A DNA stretch of 64,000 nt, taken from positions 62,001-126,000 of the forward strand of contig CAMLGF010000001.1 in the NCBI GenBank assembly GCA_946479515.1, written 5' to 3'. Shown here piece after piece: positions 18,524 through 28,198 of the stretch (position 1 is its first letter; every line of letters begins with the position of its first letter). The notes below the pieces were generated by a model. The model made no database searches. It was not told the DNA's origin and saw only the letters and a program-made list of their open reading frames with translations. Source of the DNA: an uncultured Pseudomonadota bacterium. Its GTDB lineage: Bacteria; Pseudomonadota; Gammaproteobacteria; Steroidobacterales; Steroidobacteraceae. The position numbers and the translations under genes were made by a program.

Positions 18524-19783
18524 CTATATCCCAAGGTATTCCAGCGCCGGCCCCACCGTGAGGAAGGAACCGAACACCACGATGCGATCGCCGACGTCGG
18601 CGGCTGACGCCGCCTGGCGACAGGCCGCGGCCACGTCGTGCTCCTCGCCGAGAATCACCGCGCCCGCGGGCAGCCGCGACGCCAGTTCGCGCGTGGCGAC
18701 GGCGCGCGGCCCTTCCAGGCCGCTCAGGATCCAGCCGTCCACCGCCGGGGACAGCGCAGCCAGGATCCCGGCGATGTCCTTGTCGCCGAGCACGCCGCAC
18801 ACCGCGAGCGTGCGCCGGCGCGGCAACGTCGCGAGATTCTCGCGCAGGAGTTTGGCCGCGGGCAGGTTGTGCGCCACGTCGAGCACCCACTCGACGTCAC
18901 CCGGCAACACCTGGAAGCGCCCGCGGATGCGCGTCTCGCGCAATGCCCGCGCGACCACGGAGGGAGTCAGCTGGCGGGCGAAGCCCGCCTGAATCGATGC
19001 CGTGAGCGCGGCGGCGGCATTGCCCGGCTGCTGGCGGCCGCGCAGCGCGGGCAATGGCAGGCGGTCGAGGCGAAACGACCCACACTCGTAGTCCCAATGA
19101 TCGGCATGGACCCGGACGTGAAAATCTCGGCCCGGCACGCAGGCACGCGCGCCCAGCGCCTCGATGGTGTCGAACACCGAGCGCGGCATGTCGGCGGTGC
19201 CCAGCACCGCGGGCCGGCCCGGGCGGAAGATGCCGGCCTTCTCCCGTCCGATCTGCTCGGTGGTGTGGCCCAGCCAGTCGACGTGATCGATGCCGATCGA
19301 GGTCACCACGGCGACGTCGGCGTCGACGATGTTGGTGGCGTCCAGCCGTCCACCCAGCCCCACCTCGAGCACGACTGCATCCACGTCCGCGCGCGCGAAC
19401 AGATCCAGCGCCGCCAGCGCGTTGTATTCGAAGAAGGTCAACGTGATGTCACCCCGGGCGGCATCGATGCGTTCGAAAGCGGCGATGAGTTCCGCGTCGC
19501 TGGCGTCCGTACCCCCGATGCAGATGCGCTCGTTGTAGCGGGTCAGGTGCGGTGAGGTGAATCGACCCACGCGCAGTCCGGCGGCGCGCAGCAACCCGTC
19601 GATGAAGGCAACCGTCGAGCCCTTGCCGTTCGTGCCACCGACGGTGATGGTGACGCGGCCGGGCGGAGTCGGAGCCAGCAGCCCGAGCCGGCGTGCCACT
19701 TCGCGCACGCGCGTCAGGCCCAGGTCGATGGAACTGGGGTGGGACTTTTCCTGCCGCGCGAGCCAGGCGGCCAGCGCGGACAT
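18524..19783 (-). CDS. folC: Bifunctional dihydrofolate synthase/folylpolyglutamate synthase
   Basis: A 419-residue Mur-ligase-family enzyme adding glutamate to dihydropteroate and folates. The P-loop is TVGGTNGKGST near residue 47. Other family motifs are SPHLTRYNERI, LEVGLGGRLDATN, SIGIDHVDWLG and, in the C-terminal domain, LDVAHNLPAA. ATG 19783 shares one base with the accD stop (TAATG), so translation is coupled. Confidence 0.95.
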   Translation of the reverse strand: MSALAAWLARQEKSHPSSIDLGLTRVREVARRLGLLAPTPPGRVTITVGGTNGKGSTVAFIDGLLRAAGLRVGRFTSPHLTRYNERICIGGTDASDAELIAAFERIDAARGDITLTFFEYNALAALDLFARADVDAVVLEVGLGGRLDATNIVDADVAVVTSIGIDHVDWLGHTTEQIGREKAGIFRPGRPAVLGTADMPRSVFDTIEALGARACVPGRDFHVRVHADHWDYECGSFRLDRLPLPALRGRQQPGNAAAALTASIQAGFARQLTPSVVARALRETRIRGRFQVLPGDVEWVLDVAHNLPAAKLLRENLATLPRRRTLAVCGVLGDKDIAGILAALSPAVDGWILSGLEGPRAVATRELASRLPAGAVILGEEHDVAAACRQAASAADVGDRIVVFGSFLTVGPALEYLGI

Positions 19784-20673
19784 TATTGCGGCTGGGCGGG
19801 AACTGGCGATACGGCCGCTGCGGCCGGCTGCCGCATGAGCAGACGCAACAGCGCGCCCAGCTTCTCGCGCATGTCGCGGCGATCGATGATGAGATCGAGC
19901 GCGCCGTGGTCGAGCAGGAACTCGCTGCGCTGAAAGCCTTCCGGCAGCGTCTCGCGCACGGTCTGCTGGATCACCCGCGGACCCGCGAAACCGATGAGCG
20001 CGCGCGGCTCGGCGACATTGAGGTCGCCCAGCATCGCCAGACTCGCCGACACGCCGCCGGTGGTCGGATCGGTCATCACCGAGATGAAGGGCAATTGCGC
20101 CTTGGCCAGCCGCGCCAGCGCGGCGCTGGTCTTGGCCATCTGCATCAACGAGAACAGGCCTTCCTGCATGCGCGCGCCGCCACTCGAGGAGAAGCACACG
20201 AGCGGCGCGCGGTTCTCGATGCAATGGTCCACGGCGCGCTTGAATCGCTCTCCGACCACCGAGCCCATGGATCCGCCCAGGAATTTGAACTCGAAGGCGC
20301 AGGCGACGATCCGGAGTCCCTCGAGCGTCCCGGCGATGGCCACGAGCGCGTCGCGCTCGCCGGTCGCCTTCTGCGCGGCGGCCAGCCGATCCCGATAACG
20401 CTTGCTGTCGCGGAACTTGAGCGGGTCCTCTGGCGACACGTCGGCGCCGATCTCCACCTGCCCGCCCTCGTCGAGAAAACGCGCCAGCCGCTCGCGGCTG
20501 CCGATGCGCATGTGATGACTGCACTTGGGACAGACATTGAGATTCCGTTCCAGCTCGGCCCGGTACAGCACCGCGTCGCAAGCCGAGCACTTGATCCACA
20601 GCCCCTCGGGCACCGACCGCGTGCGGCGCTCGGTCTTGATGCGCGAGGGCATGATTTTCTCGAACCAGGACAT
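19783..20673 (-). CDS. accD: Acetyl-CoA carboxylase carboxyltransferase subunit beta
   Basis: A 296-residue subunit of the carboxyltransferase that makes malonyl-CoA for fatty acid synthesis. A zinc ribbon is present at residues ~28-50 ([10 protein letters not shown]...NVCPKCSHH). The crotonase-like core includes [11 protein letters not shown] and [17 protein letters not shown]. It lies 16 bp after truA and is coupled to folC. Confidence 0.96.
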   Translation of the reverse strand: MSWFEKIMPSRIKTERRTRSVPEGLWIKCSACDAVLYRAELERNLNVCPKCSHHMRIGSRERLARFLDEGGQVEIGADVSPEDPLKFRDSKRYRDRLAAAQKATGERDALVAIAGTLEGLRIVACAFEFKFLGGSMGSVVGERFKRAVDHCIENRAPLVCFSSSGGARMQEGLFSLMQMAKTSAALARLAKAQLPFISVMTDPTTGGVSASLAMLGDLNVAEPRALIGFAGPRVIQQTVRETLPEGFQRSEFLLDHGALDLIIDRRDMREKLGALLRLLMRQPAAAAVSPVPAQPQ

Positions 20674-20689
20674 GTCTGCCGGCCGTTCC

Positions 20690-21490
20690 CTAAGCTGAAG
20701 AGCGGTGGATCATAGCGGATTGCGGCTCGCCAACGGCGGGCAGGCCGAACTCGGCGGGATACCGGACACCCGCGAGATACAGGCCGTCGGGCGGCGCCGT
20801 GGCGGCATTGGCCTTGCGGTCCCGCCCGGCCAGCACGGCCGCGACGCGTTCGGGGGGCGAGTCGCCCTCGCCCACCGACATCAGCAAGCCCGCCACGTTG
20901 CGCACCATGTGATGCAGGAAGGCGTTGGCGGTGATGTCGAGACGAACCCACTCGCCCACGCGGCTCACGGCCACGCACTCTACCTTGCGCACCGGCGACT
21001 TCGCCTGGCACTCGATGGCGCGGAAGGCGCTGAAGTCGTGCTCACCCACCAGTGCCTGCGCGCAGGCATTCATGAGCGCGTGGTCGAGCGGCCGGCGTTG
21101 CCAGGTGGCGCGACCCGCATCCAGCCCTGGCCGGGAATCGCGGTTCAGGATCAGATAGCGGTAGCTGCGCGCGGTGGCGCTGTAGCGCGCATGGAACTGC
21201 CCGCGCACCTCGCGCACCCAGAGCACGCTCACGTCGCCCGGTAGATAGGTGTTGGCGCCCAGCCGCCAGGCGCGCTCGGAACGCTGCGCGTCGCTGTCGA
21301 AGTGCAGTACCTGCGCGCTGGCATGCACGCCGGCATCCGTGCGGCCGGCGCAAACGGTGTCGACCGGGGAGTCCGCCACGCGCGCGAGGGCGCGCTGGAT
21401 CTCGTCCTGCACGGTACGCAGCCCCGGCTGGAACTGCCAGCCGGAATACGCGCGTCCGTCGTACTCGAGTCCGACGGCGAAACGAGCCAC
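20690..21490 (-). CDS. truA: tRNA pseudouridine(38-40) synthase
   Basis: A 266-residue enzyme isomerising uridines 38-40 of the tRNA anticodon arm. The active-site motif is [11 protein letters not shown] with the catalytic Asp near residue 51. [10 protein letters not shown] opens the fold and [10 protein letters not shown] near residue 205 is also typical. The start is GTG at 21490, nine bases after fimV. The trpF gene often found between truA and accD in pseudomonads is absent. Confidence 0.95.
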   Translation of the reverse strand: MARFAVGLEYDGRAYSGWQFQPGLRTVQDEIQRALARVADSPVDTVCAGRTDAGVHASAQVLHFDSDAQRSERAWRLGANTYLPGDVSVLWVREVRGQFHARYSATARSYRYLILNRDSRPGLDAGRATWQRRPLDHALMNACAQALVGEHDFSAFRAIECQAKSPVRKVECVAVSRVGEWVRLDITANAFLHHMVRNVAGLLMSVGEGDSPPERVAAVLAGRDRKANAATAPPDGLYLAGVRYPAEFGLPAVGEPQSAMIHRSSA

Positions 21491-21499
21491 CGCCGCGGA

Positions 21500-24379
21500 C
21501 TAACCGGGCAGCGACTCTAACAAGCGCTGGGCTTCCTGCTTCTGCGAAGCCGAACCTTCCGTCAGCACTTCGTTGAGGATGTTGCGAGCGCCATCCGGAT
21601 CGCCCATGTCGACGTAGGCGCGGGCCAGGTCGAGCTTGGTGCCCACCTCGGAAAGCGTCACCGGCTCCAGATCGGGCACCGCCAGCTCCTCGGTCGGACT
21701 GCCGGGCACGTCGAAGCCATTACCGATGTCGAGATCCACGTTGCCACGGCCCACGGCGGGCTGCTGCTGCGTGGGCTCCACCGGGAAGTCGAGATTGCTC
21801 TTGTCGATGGCCGCCAGACGCGAGGTCGACGACACGTCGAACTCACCCTCGGGCATCTCGAATTTGGCCATCGACGCCGTGGTGTTCGGATCGATGGAGC
21901 GGCCCTTGGTGAGATCCACGTCGCCGCCGAGTTCGCGCTCGGTGAGGAACCACGTGCCGCTGGCGCCATGTTCAGTGAGCTGCGAGTCGTCGCCGTTGCC
22001 GCCGCCGATGCCGGCGCGCGCGGCCGCGGCCGCGAGCAGGCGCTGCGAGTTCTCGTCGAGACCGGCCACCATGGTCGGCGCATTGGCATCCGGCCCGCGC
22101 GGCGCCGGGGGCACCGGCTTGAGGCCGATCTGCGAATCCGTCTGTTCGAGCGAGCCGAGTTCCAGCCCGAGATCGTCGAGCGCGAGTTCCGCGGTCTGGT
22201 CCGAGCTCAGCTTGCGGCGCATGGCGTTGTCGACCTTCTCGCGAATGGTCGGCTCGTCGAGCGGGCGCAGCGCGGGCTGCTCCACGGTCGGAGCCTCGGA
22301 TCCGGCCTGCGTCATCTTCACCGTCATCTCGCGGGTGGTCTGACCGCTGCGGTCCGGGTCGAGGCTGCTGGGGAACGCGAGACCTTCGCCGGTCGCATCG
22401 GGGTCGCGCAGCGCGCCGCCCAGATCCAGGTCCACGGGCTCCTGATTCGCGCCGCCTGTGACGTCGAGTCGCGAGCTGACGTCGAAGGGATCGAAATCCA
22501 CGCCGCCGGCACCACCGGCCTCGAGGTTCAGATCCACGCCCACGGCGCCACCACCACCGCCTTCCGAGAACATCGGGTCCTCGGGGGCGATCTGCCTGCC
22601 CATGATGACGATCTTGTCCCACTCGCCGGCTTCACCTTCGGCGCGCGTATCCGAGAGCTCGCGGGAAAGCTTGAGGAATTCTTCCTTGTTGCCCCAGACG
22701 AAGAACACCTCGAGCAGCTTCAGCTTCAGGTCCCGGCGCTGCGGCTCGCGCTGGATGGCGATGCGCACCAGATCGGCGGCCTGGTCGTACAGACCGTAGG
22801 CCATGTGGAAATCGGCTTCCGCGAGCGGATCGCCCTGATCGAGATTGACTGCCGTTTCGCTGCTGATGGTCTCGTCCGTACGGACGGTGGGCGCCAGCGG
22901 GATGTCCTGGGTCTCCTGCAGGGTGCGGTGCGTGCCCGACTCTTCCACCAGGATGTCGTTGGGAATACCACCTTCATCCATGACGGGCGCGCGCATGCGG
23001 CCGGTATCCGACAGGGAGTCGACCGGCTGCGACAGGCGATCCTCGCCGACCTCGGCGAGCCGGCCGAGGTTGTCGTCGAACTCGGCGGATTTGCGCTTGC
23101 CGCGCGACTTCAGGAACAGCAGACCCAGCAGCAGCACCACGGCGCCGGCCAGGAGCATCCAGTAGTCCTTGAGCAGATCGAGAATTCCACCGGACTCGGC
23201 CGAGGAGTCGGTCTTGGCCGGCTTGGGCTTCGGCTTGCGCTCGGGCTTCACTTCGGAAGCCGGCGGCGTGGGCGCGGGCTCGGCAGCGGCCGTCGCTTCG
23301 GGTGCCGGCGTTTCCGGCTGCGCAGCTTCGGGCAGTTCCGAGGCCTGCGGTGCCGGGGTCTCCGCGGCCGGGGCGGTTGGCTGCTGTTGTGACGCCGCGA
23401 GCTTGGCCTGCAGATCGGCGAGCTCGGTATTGCGCAGCTCGAGCAGCCGCTTCGATTCGGTCAGCTGGCCTTCGAGCTCGCGCACGCGACCCTGCAGACG
23501 CTCGACCTCGGCGGAATCGCCGGAACCACCGGTTGCGCCCTCGGTGGGCGGCACCAGGCGCAGGCGCCCGGTACCCGACGCGCCGCCGGAACTCGCCCAG
23601 CTGCCGGCGAGGCGGCGCACTTCGCTGTTCGCCTCGGAGGGGGAAACTGCCGCGATCTCTTCGCTGCTCGGAATGCGCAGCACGGCACCCGCGCGCAGCC
23701 GGTTCATGTCGCCTTCGAATGCGCCCGGATTGCCGCGGTAGATAGACACCATGAGCTGCGAAGTGGCCGCACCGGTGCCGGCGGAGAGCCGCCGGGCGAT
23801 CGCCGACAGGCTGTCGCCGCGCCGCACCTCGTAACTGTCACCGCCGCCCGCCGCCATCGGCGCGGATGGGCTGCCCACGGAACTGTGCGTTTCGGCATCC
23901 GCGGGACGGGAAATCTGCCCGGAGGTCTGTGCGCCCCCGACGCTGGGTGCGGCCGGCTGCGCGGCCTGGACGCTGTTCGGTGCGAACACCGGAGGATCGA
24001 GCAGCACGGTGTATTCGCGCACCATGCGGCCGCGCGCCCAGGTGGCCTCGATGAGCAGCGTCAGGAAAGGTTCGGTGACGGTTTCCGTCGAGCGGACGCG
24101 CAGCACCTGTGTGCCATTGTCGGAGCGGTCGCGCGTGACGGTGATGTTCGACATGAACGGCGGCCAATCGAGACCGTAGCGTTCGAAGGTTTCCTTGGTG
24201 GCGAGTCTGGCCTCGAGCGTGGCCAGGTCTTCGGGCGTCGCGTTCAGCAGCTCGATCTCGGCATCCAACGGCGCGTTGAGCGCCGAATTGAGGCGAACGT
24301 CGCCGAGACCCAAGGCAAACGAGATCCCGGGCAACAGCACACACGCCAGCAAAACCCGGGCGAGACCCTTGCGCTTCAT
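21500..24379 (-). CDS. fimV: FimV-family peptidoglycan-binding polarity protein
   Basis: A 959-residue inner-membrane protein. A signal peptide (MKRKGLARVLLACVLLPG) precedes the FimV N-terminal domain (LGDVRLNSALNAPLDAEIELL). A LysM domain follows near residues 180-230 (YEVRRGDSLSAIARRLS), then a coiled coil (~285-335), a Pro/Ala linker and a single membrane helix (~410-430, MLLAGAVVLLLGLLFL). The cytoplasmic part is acidic with TPR-like repeats, ending in the conserved FimV C-terminal motif (TKLDLARAYVDMGDPDGAR). In Pseudomonas FimV organises polar type IV pili and adenylate cyclase activation. ATG 24379 has GGAG seven bases upstream; GTG 24397 is the alternative. The order asd-fimV-truA matches Pseudomonas. 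Confidence 0.92.
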   Translation of the reverse strand: MKRKGLARVLLACVLLPGISFALGLGDVRLNSALNAPLDAEIELLNATPEDLATLEARLATKETFERYGLDWPPFMSNITVTRDRSDNGTQVLRVRSTETVTEPFLTLLIEATWARGRMVREYTVLLDPPVFAPNSVQAAQPAAPSVGGAQTSGQISRPADAETHSSVGSPSAPMAAGGGDSYEVRRGDSLSAIARRLSAGTGAATSQLMVSIYRGNPGAFEGDMNRLRAGAVLRIPSSEEIAAVSPSEANSEVRRLAGSWASSGGASGTGRLRLVPPTEGATGGSGDSAEVERLQGRVRELEGQLTESKRLLELRNTELADLQAKLAASQQQPTAPAAETPAPQASELPEAAQPETPAPEATAAAEPAPTPPASEVKPERKPKPKPAKTDSSAESGGILDLLKDYWMLLAGAVVLLLGLLFLKSRGKRKSAEFDDNLGRLAEVGEDRLSQPVDSLSDTGRMRAPVMDEGGIPNDILVEESGTHRTLQETQDIPLAPTVRTDETISSETAVNLDQGDPLAEADFHMAYGLYDQAADLVRIAIQREPQRRDLKLKLLEVFFVWGNKEEFLKLSRELSDTRAEGEAGEWDKIVIMGRQIAPEDPMFSEGGGGGAVGVDLNLEAGGAGGVDFDPFDVSSRLDVTGGANQEPVDLDLGGALRDPDATGEGLAFPSSLDPDRSGQTTREMTVKMTQAGSEAPTVEQPALRPLDEPTIREKVDNAMRRKLSSDQTAELALDDLGLELGSLEQTDSQIGLKPVPPAPRGPDANAPTMVAGLDENSQRLLAAAAARAGIGGGNGDDSQLTEHGASGTWFLTERELGGDVDLTKGRSIDPNTTASMAKFEMPEGEFDVSSTSRLAAIDKSNLDFPVEPTQQQPAVGRGNVDLDIGNGFDVPGSPTEELAVPDLEPVTLSEVGTKLDLARAYVDMGDPDGARNILNEVLTEGSASQKQEAQRLLESLPG

Positions 24380-24415
24380 TCGCGTCTCCACATCCACCGT
24401 CGGCTAAGGAATTTC

Positions 24416-24443
24416 TTTATCGAAACAAAAACTTAGAGCACAA
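24416..24443 (-). promoter_or_regulatory. Possible fimV promoter
   Basis: In the AT-rich 100-bp gap between asd and fimV, the minus strand reads TTGTGC (24438-24443), a 16-bp spacer and GATAAA (24416-24421), 37 bp before the fimV start. Both hexamers are imperfect. Confidence 0.3.
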
Positions 24444-24479
24444 CTTGCAGCCCTAAGCTGAAACCGCCCGCAATATAAC

Positions 24480-25520
24480 TTAAATATGCTCTCGCACCAA
24501 AATCTCGGCGATCTGGACGCTGTTCGTGGCAGCACCCTTCCGGATGTTGTCTGAGACGATCCATAAGTTAAGTCCGCGTTCGTGACTTATATCCTCCCTA
24601 ATGCGTCCAACATAAACCGTGTCGCGGTTCGCGGCTTCGGTGGCTGCCGTGGGATACCCGCCGGGCTTGCGCTCGTCTAACACCTCGATGCCCGGGGCTT
24701 TTCGCAACAAGTCCCGCGCGGCGTCGGCAGTGATCTTCTTCACGGTTTCCAGGTGCACGGCCTCGGAATGGCCGAAGAACACCGGCACGCGCACGGCCGT
24801 GGCGTTCACGCAGATGTCGGGGTCGCCGAGGATCTTGCGGGTCTCCCAGTGCATCTTCATTTCTTCTTTCGTGTAGCCGTTGTCCTGGAACGTGTCGATC
24901 TGCGGCACGACATTGAACGCGATGCGTTTGGCGATCACCTGGGGCGCGGCTGGCTCGCGTCCGCTCATGAGCGCCGTGGTCTGCGCGGCGAGCTCGTCCA
25001 CGGCCTCCTTGCCCGCGCCGGACACCGACTGGTACGTGGCGACGTTGATGCGCGCGATGCCCACGGCATCGTGGATGGGCTTGAGCGCGACCACCAGCTG
25101 GATGGTGGAGCAGTTGGGGTTGGCGATGATGCCGCGGGGCCGGTACTGCGCGATGGCCTGCGGGTTCACCTCGGGAACCACCAGCGGTATGTCGTCCTGG
25201 TAGCGGAACTCCGAGGTGTTGTCGATGACCACGCAGCCCGCCGCCGCGGCCTTCGGCGCGTACCGTCGCGACACCTCGCCGCCGGCGGAGAACAGGCCGA
25301 TCTGCGCGCGCGCGAAATCGAAGGTGGCGACGTCGATGACCGGGATGTGCCGGCCGCGAAACTCCACGCGCCTGCCCAGCGAGCGGCTGCTCGCGAGTGG
25401 CAAAAGTTCGGCCACCGGGAAATCGCGCTCTGCGAGCACGCGGATCATCATGTCGCCCACGAGCCCGGTCGCGCCGAGCACGCAGACCCGGTAGCCGGCA
25501 TTCGCTCCGCCTGTCGCCAT
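24480..25520 (-). CDS. asd: Aspartate-semialdehyde dehydrogenase
   Basis: A 346-residue NADP-dependent enzyme reducing aspartyl-4-phosphate, at the branch to lysine/diaminopimelate, threonine and methionine. It has the nucleotide-binding VLGATGLVGDMMIRVL, the catalytic Cys in NPNCSTIQLV near residue 137, and SVSGAGKEAV followed by the active-site His region near residue 255. ATG 25520 is 7 bp after aroC, so it is likely co-transcribed with aroC and prmB. Confidence 0.96.
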   Translation of the reverse strand: MATGGANAGYRVCVLGATGLVGDMMIRVLAERDFPVAELLPLASSRSLGRRVEFRGRHIPVIDVATFDFARAQIGLFSAGGEVSRRYAPKAAAAGCVVIDNTSEFRYQDDIPLVVPEVNPQAIAQYRPRGIIANPNCSTIQLVVALKPIHDAVGIARINVATYQSVSGAGKEAVDELAAQTTALMSGREPAAPQVIAKRIAFNVVPQIDTFQDNGYTKEEMKMHWETRKILGDPDICVNATAVRVPVFFGHSEAVHLETVKKITADAARDLLRKAPGIEVLDERKPGGYPTAATEAANRDTVYVGRIREDISHERGLNLWIVSDNIRKGAATNSVQIAEILVREHI

Positions 25521-25527
25521 GATCTAA

Positions 25528-26625
25528 CTACCCCGGAGCGGTGATCACCGGCGTCGCCGACCTCACGTCGGCATTCTGCGCGCGGTGCCGCAGGAAATGA
25601 TCCAGGAGCACGATGGCCATCATGGCCTCGCAGATGGGCGTGGCACGCAAGCCCACGCAGGGATCATGGCGGCCCGTGGTCACGACCTCGACCGGAGCGC
25701 CGGCGACGTCGATGGTCCTGCCGGGCACCTGGATGCTGGAGGTGGGCTTGAGCGTGACGTGCACGAGCACGTCCTGGCCGGAGGAGATGCCGCCCAGGAT
25801 GCCACCCGCGTTGTTGCTCAGGAACCCGCCCGGCGTGAGCTCGTCACGATGCTCGCTGCCGCGTTGCGCGGCCGACGCCACGCCTGCGCCGATCTCCACG
25901 GCCTTCACCGCGTTGATGCTCATCATGGCGTGGGCGAGATCGGCGTCGAGGCGGTCGAACACCGGCTCGCCGAGCCCGGGCGGCACGCCTCTGGCCACCA
26001 CCGTCACCTTGGCGCCAAGCGAGTCGCCTTCGCCGCGAATCTTCCACATCAGGTCTTCCAGCTCCTGCAGGCGTGCAGGATCGGGACAAAAGAACGGATT
26101 GTCATAGGCGCTCGCCGGACTCACCGGCTCGATCACGCGATCGCCGATCTGGCTGAGATAGCCGCTGATCGTCACGCCGAGCCGCTCGGCGAGATACTTG
26201 CGCGCGATGGCGCCGGCGGCCACGCGCATCACGGTCTCGCGCGCCGACGAACGGCCGCCACCCCGATAGTCGCGAAAGCCGTATTTCTGCTGATACGTGT
26301 AGTCGGCGTGACCGGGGCGGAAGCGGTCCTTTATTTTTTCGTAGTCGCGCGAGCGGGCATCGGTGTTCTCGATGAGGATGCCGATGGGCGTGCCGGTGGT
26401 CCGGCCCTCGAAGACGCCGGACAGGATGCGCACGCTGTCGCCTTCCTTGCGCTGGCTGACGAACTGGGACGTGCCCGTGCGCCGGCGATCCACGTCGCCC
26501 TGCAGGTCCGCTTCGGTGAGCGCGAGGCCGGGAGGACAGCCATCGACGATGCAGCCCAGCGCCGCTCCATGGCTTTCGCCGAACGTGGTGACGGTGAAGA
26601 GTCGACCGATGGAATTGCCCGACAT
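25528..26625 (-). CDS. aroC: Chorismate synthase
   Basis: A 365-residue FMN-dependent enzyme converting 5-enolpyruvylshikimate-3-phosphate to chorismate. Signatures are [18 protein letters not shown] near residue 14, [14 protein letters not shown] near 105, the FMN site [18 protein letters not shown] near 127, and [19 protein letters not shown]. It lies 3 bp after prmB, an arrangement also seen in E. coli (prmB-aroC). Confidence 0.97.
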   Translation of the reverse strand: MSGNSIGRLFTVTTFGESHGAALGCIVDGCPPGLALTEADLQGDVDRRRTGTSQFVSQRKEGDSVRILSGVFEGRTTGTPIGILIENTDARSRDYEKIKDRFRPGHADYTYQQKYGFRDYRGGGRSSARETVMRVAAGAIARKYLAERLGVTISGYLSQIGDRVIEPVSPASAYDNPFFCPDPARLQELEDLMWKIRGEGDSLGAKVTVVARGVPPGLGEPVFDRLDADLAHAMMSINAVKAVEIGAGVASAAQRGSEHRDELTPGGFLSNNAGGILGGISSGQDVLVHVTLKPTSSIQVPGRTIDVAGAPVEVVTTGRHDPCVGLRATPICEAMMAIVLLDHFLRHRAQNADVRSATPVITAPG

Positions 26626-26628
26626 GCC

Positions 26629-27573
26629 CTACTCTGCCAATGACCCGATGAGTTGTTCGCGCGTCAGCAGGAATACTCCGCCGCCGCCCCGCTCGAAATG
26701 CAGCCAGGTGAACGGCACGCGCGGAAACGCCCGCATCAGCGCGCGCTCGGTATTGCCCACCTCCACCACCAGCAGACCGAGCGGCCGCAGGTGACGCGCG
26801 GCGGAACGCAGGATGGTCGCGACGGAATCGAGGCCCTCGCGCCCGGACGCGAGCGCGTGACGCGGCTCGTGCCGATACTCTCGCGGCAGGCCGCGCATCT
26901 CGCGCTCCCCGACATAGGGCGGATTGCTCACGATGATATCGTAGGAGACCGCGGAAATCGCCGCGAAATGGTCGGATGCGATGAGCCGCACGCGACGTGT
27001 TAGACGCAGCCGGCGCCGGTTGATCGCCGCCACCTCGAGCGCGGCCTCGTCGACGTCGGTGCCATCCACCCGCGCCCCGGGAAATGCCCTGGCACAGGCC
27101 AGCGCGATGCAACCCGAACCCGTCCCCATGTCGAGGATGGCGCGCACGCGCGGCGGCGCCCAGGGTTCAAAGCGCCGCTCGATGAGCTCGGCGATCGGCG
27201 AGCGGGGAATGAGCACGCGCTCGTCGACGTAGAAGGGCAGCCCGGCGAACCAGCTCTCTTGGGTGAGATAGGCCAGGGGCACGCGTTCGCGAATGCGGCG
27301 TTCGAGCAGCCTCTCGAAGCGCTCGCGTTGTCGCGCGTCGACGCGCCGGCGCATGACCGCCGCCGGGGAATCGTGGGGCAGCCCCATGACGTGGAACACG
27401 AGTGCGAAAGCCTCGTCGCGGGCATTGTCGGTGCCGTGTCCGAAGAACACCTGCGAACGGCGCAGGCGGCGCGTGGCGCGCGCGATCAGCGCCGCCACGT
27501 CGGCCGGCACGACAGTTCCCGCCGGCTTCCGCTGCCGGACTGCGCGCCCCTCGGTATGAAATAATCGCGTCAT
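26629..27573 (-). CDS. prmB: 50S ribosomal protein L3 N5-glutamine methyltransferase
   Basis: A 314-residue class I methyltransferase modifying a Gln of ribosomal protein L3. Motif I is ILDMGTGSGCIALACA, and the NPPY motif that binds the glutamine amide is IIVSNPPYVGE near residue 205. The helical N-terminal domain contains RRRLRRSQVFFGHGTDN and LIPRSPIAELIE, as in PrmB. The association with aroC distinguishes it from PrmC. ATG 27573 shares two bases with the divergent SCO1 start codon. Confidence 0.94.
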   Translation of the reverse strand: MTRLFHTEGRAVRQRKPAGTVVPADVAALIARATRRLRRSQVFFGHGTDNARDEAFALVFHVMGLPHDSPAAVMRRRVDARQRERFERLLERRIRERVPLAYLTQESWFAGLPFYVDERVLIPRSPIAELIERRFEPWAPPRVRAILDMGTGSGCIALACARAFPGARVDGTDVDEAALEVAAINRRRLRLTRRVRLIASDHFAAISAVSYDIIVSNPPYVGEREMRGLPREYRHEPRHALASGREGLDSVATILRSAARHLRPLGLLVVEVGNTERALMRAFPRVPFTWLHFERGGGGVFLLTREQLIGSLAE

Positions 27574-28198
27574 GTCGAAACGTTACGGGATCCTGGTTGC
27601 CGCCATTGCGCTCGCCGCGGCCCTGGCTGGCATGTACCTCGCGCGCGCGCTCAACCAACCCGCCGTCGTGCAGCTCGAGAGCGGCACCGCGCTGCCGCAA
27701 CCCGGCGCGCTCGCGCCATTCAACCTGGTGGATACGCAAGGCACGCCCGTCTCGCCCGCCGATCTGCGCGGACACCCGACGCTGGTGTTCTTCGGCTTCA
27801 CGTACTGCCCCGATGTCTGCCCGACGACGCTCGCCCTGCTCACCCGTGTACAGAAGGACGCGCAGTTGGCGGGGCTCAAGGTGGCGCTCATCACCGTGGA
27901 CCCGGAGCGCGACACGCCCGAACAGCTCGGCAAGTACATCTCTTCATTCGGCGGCGATCTTATCGGCCTCACGGGCAGCGCGCCCGAGATTGTGAAGGCG
28001 CAGCGGACGTTCGGCGTCGCTGCGAGCCGCGTCGAACTCGCGGGCGGCGGCTACACCATGGACCACTCCGCCGCCGTGTTCGTGCTCGACGACCAGGCCC
28101 GCAAGGTCGCCGTGTTCACGCCGCCGCTGCGCGCGGCCGCGCTCACGCGCGACCTGCAGAAGCTTGCGCCGCTGCTGCGCCTGGGAACGGAATCGTGA
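27572..28198 (+). CDS. SCO1/SenC/PrrC family copper chaperone-like protein
   Basis: A 208-residue thioredoxin-fold protein anchored by one N-terminal membrane helix (residues 5-25). It has the copper-binding CxxxC in FGFTYCPDVCPTT near residue 85 and the conserved His in MDHSAAVFVLD. Such proteins insert copper into CuA of cytochrome c oxidase or act as thiol reductases. TATGAAATAAT just upstream looks like a -10 region, leaving a leader of only about ten bases. Its stop overlaps the psd start (GTGA), so it is the first gene of a plus-strand unit with psd, epmA and msrC. Confidence 0.92.
   Translation: MSKRYGILVAAIALAAALAGMYLARALNQPAVVQLESGTALPQPGALAPFNLVDTQGTPVSPADLRGHPTLVFFGFTYCPDVCPTTLALLTRVQKDAQLAGLKVALITVDPERDTPEQLGKYISSFGGDLIGLTGSAPEIVKAQRTFGVAASRVELAGGGYTMDHSAAVFVLDDQARKVAVFTPPLRAAALTRDLQKLAPLLRLGTES

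Noticed and set aside
21968..23392. Long open frame antisense to fimV
   Set aside because: Composition is a mirror of the acidic FimV codons and no family motif is present.
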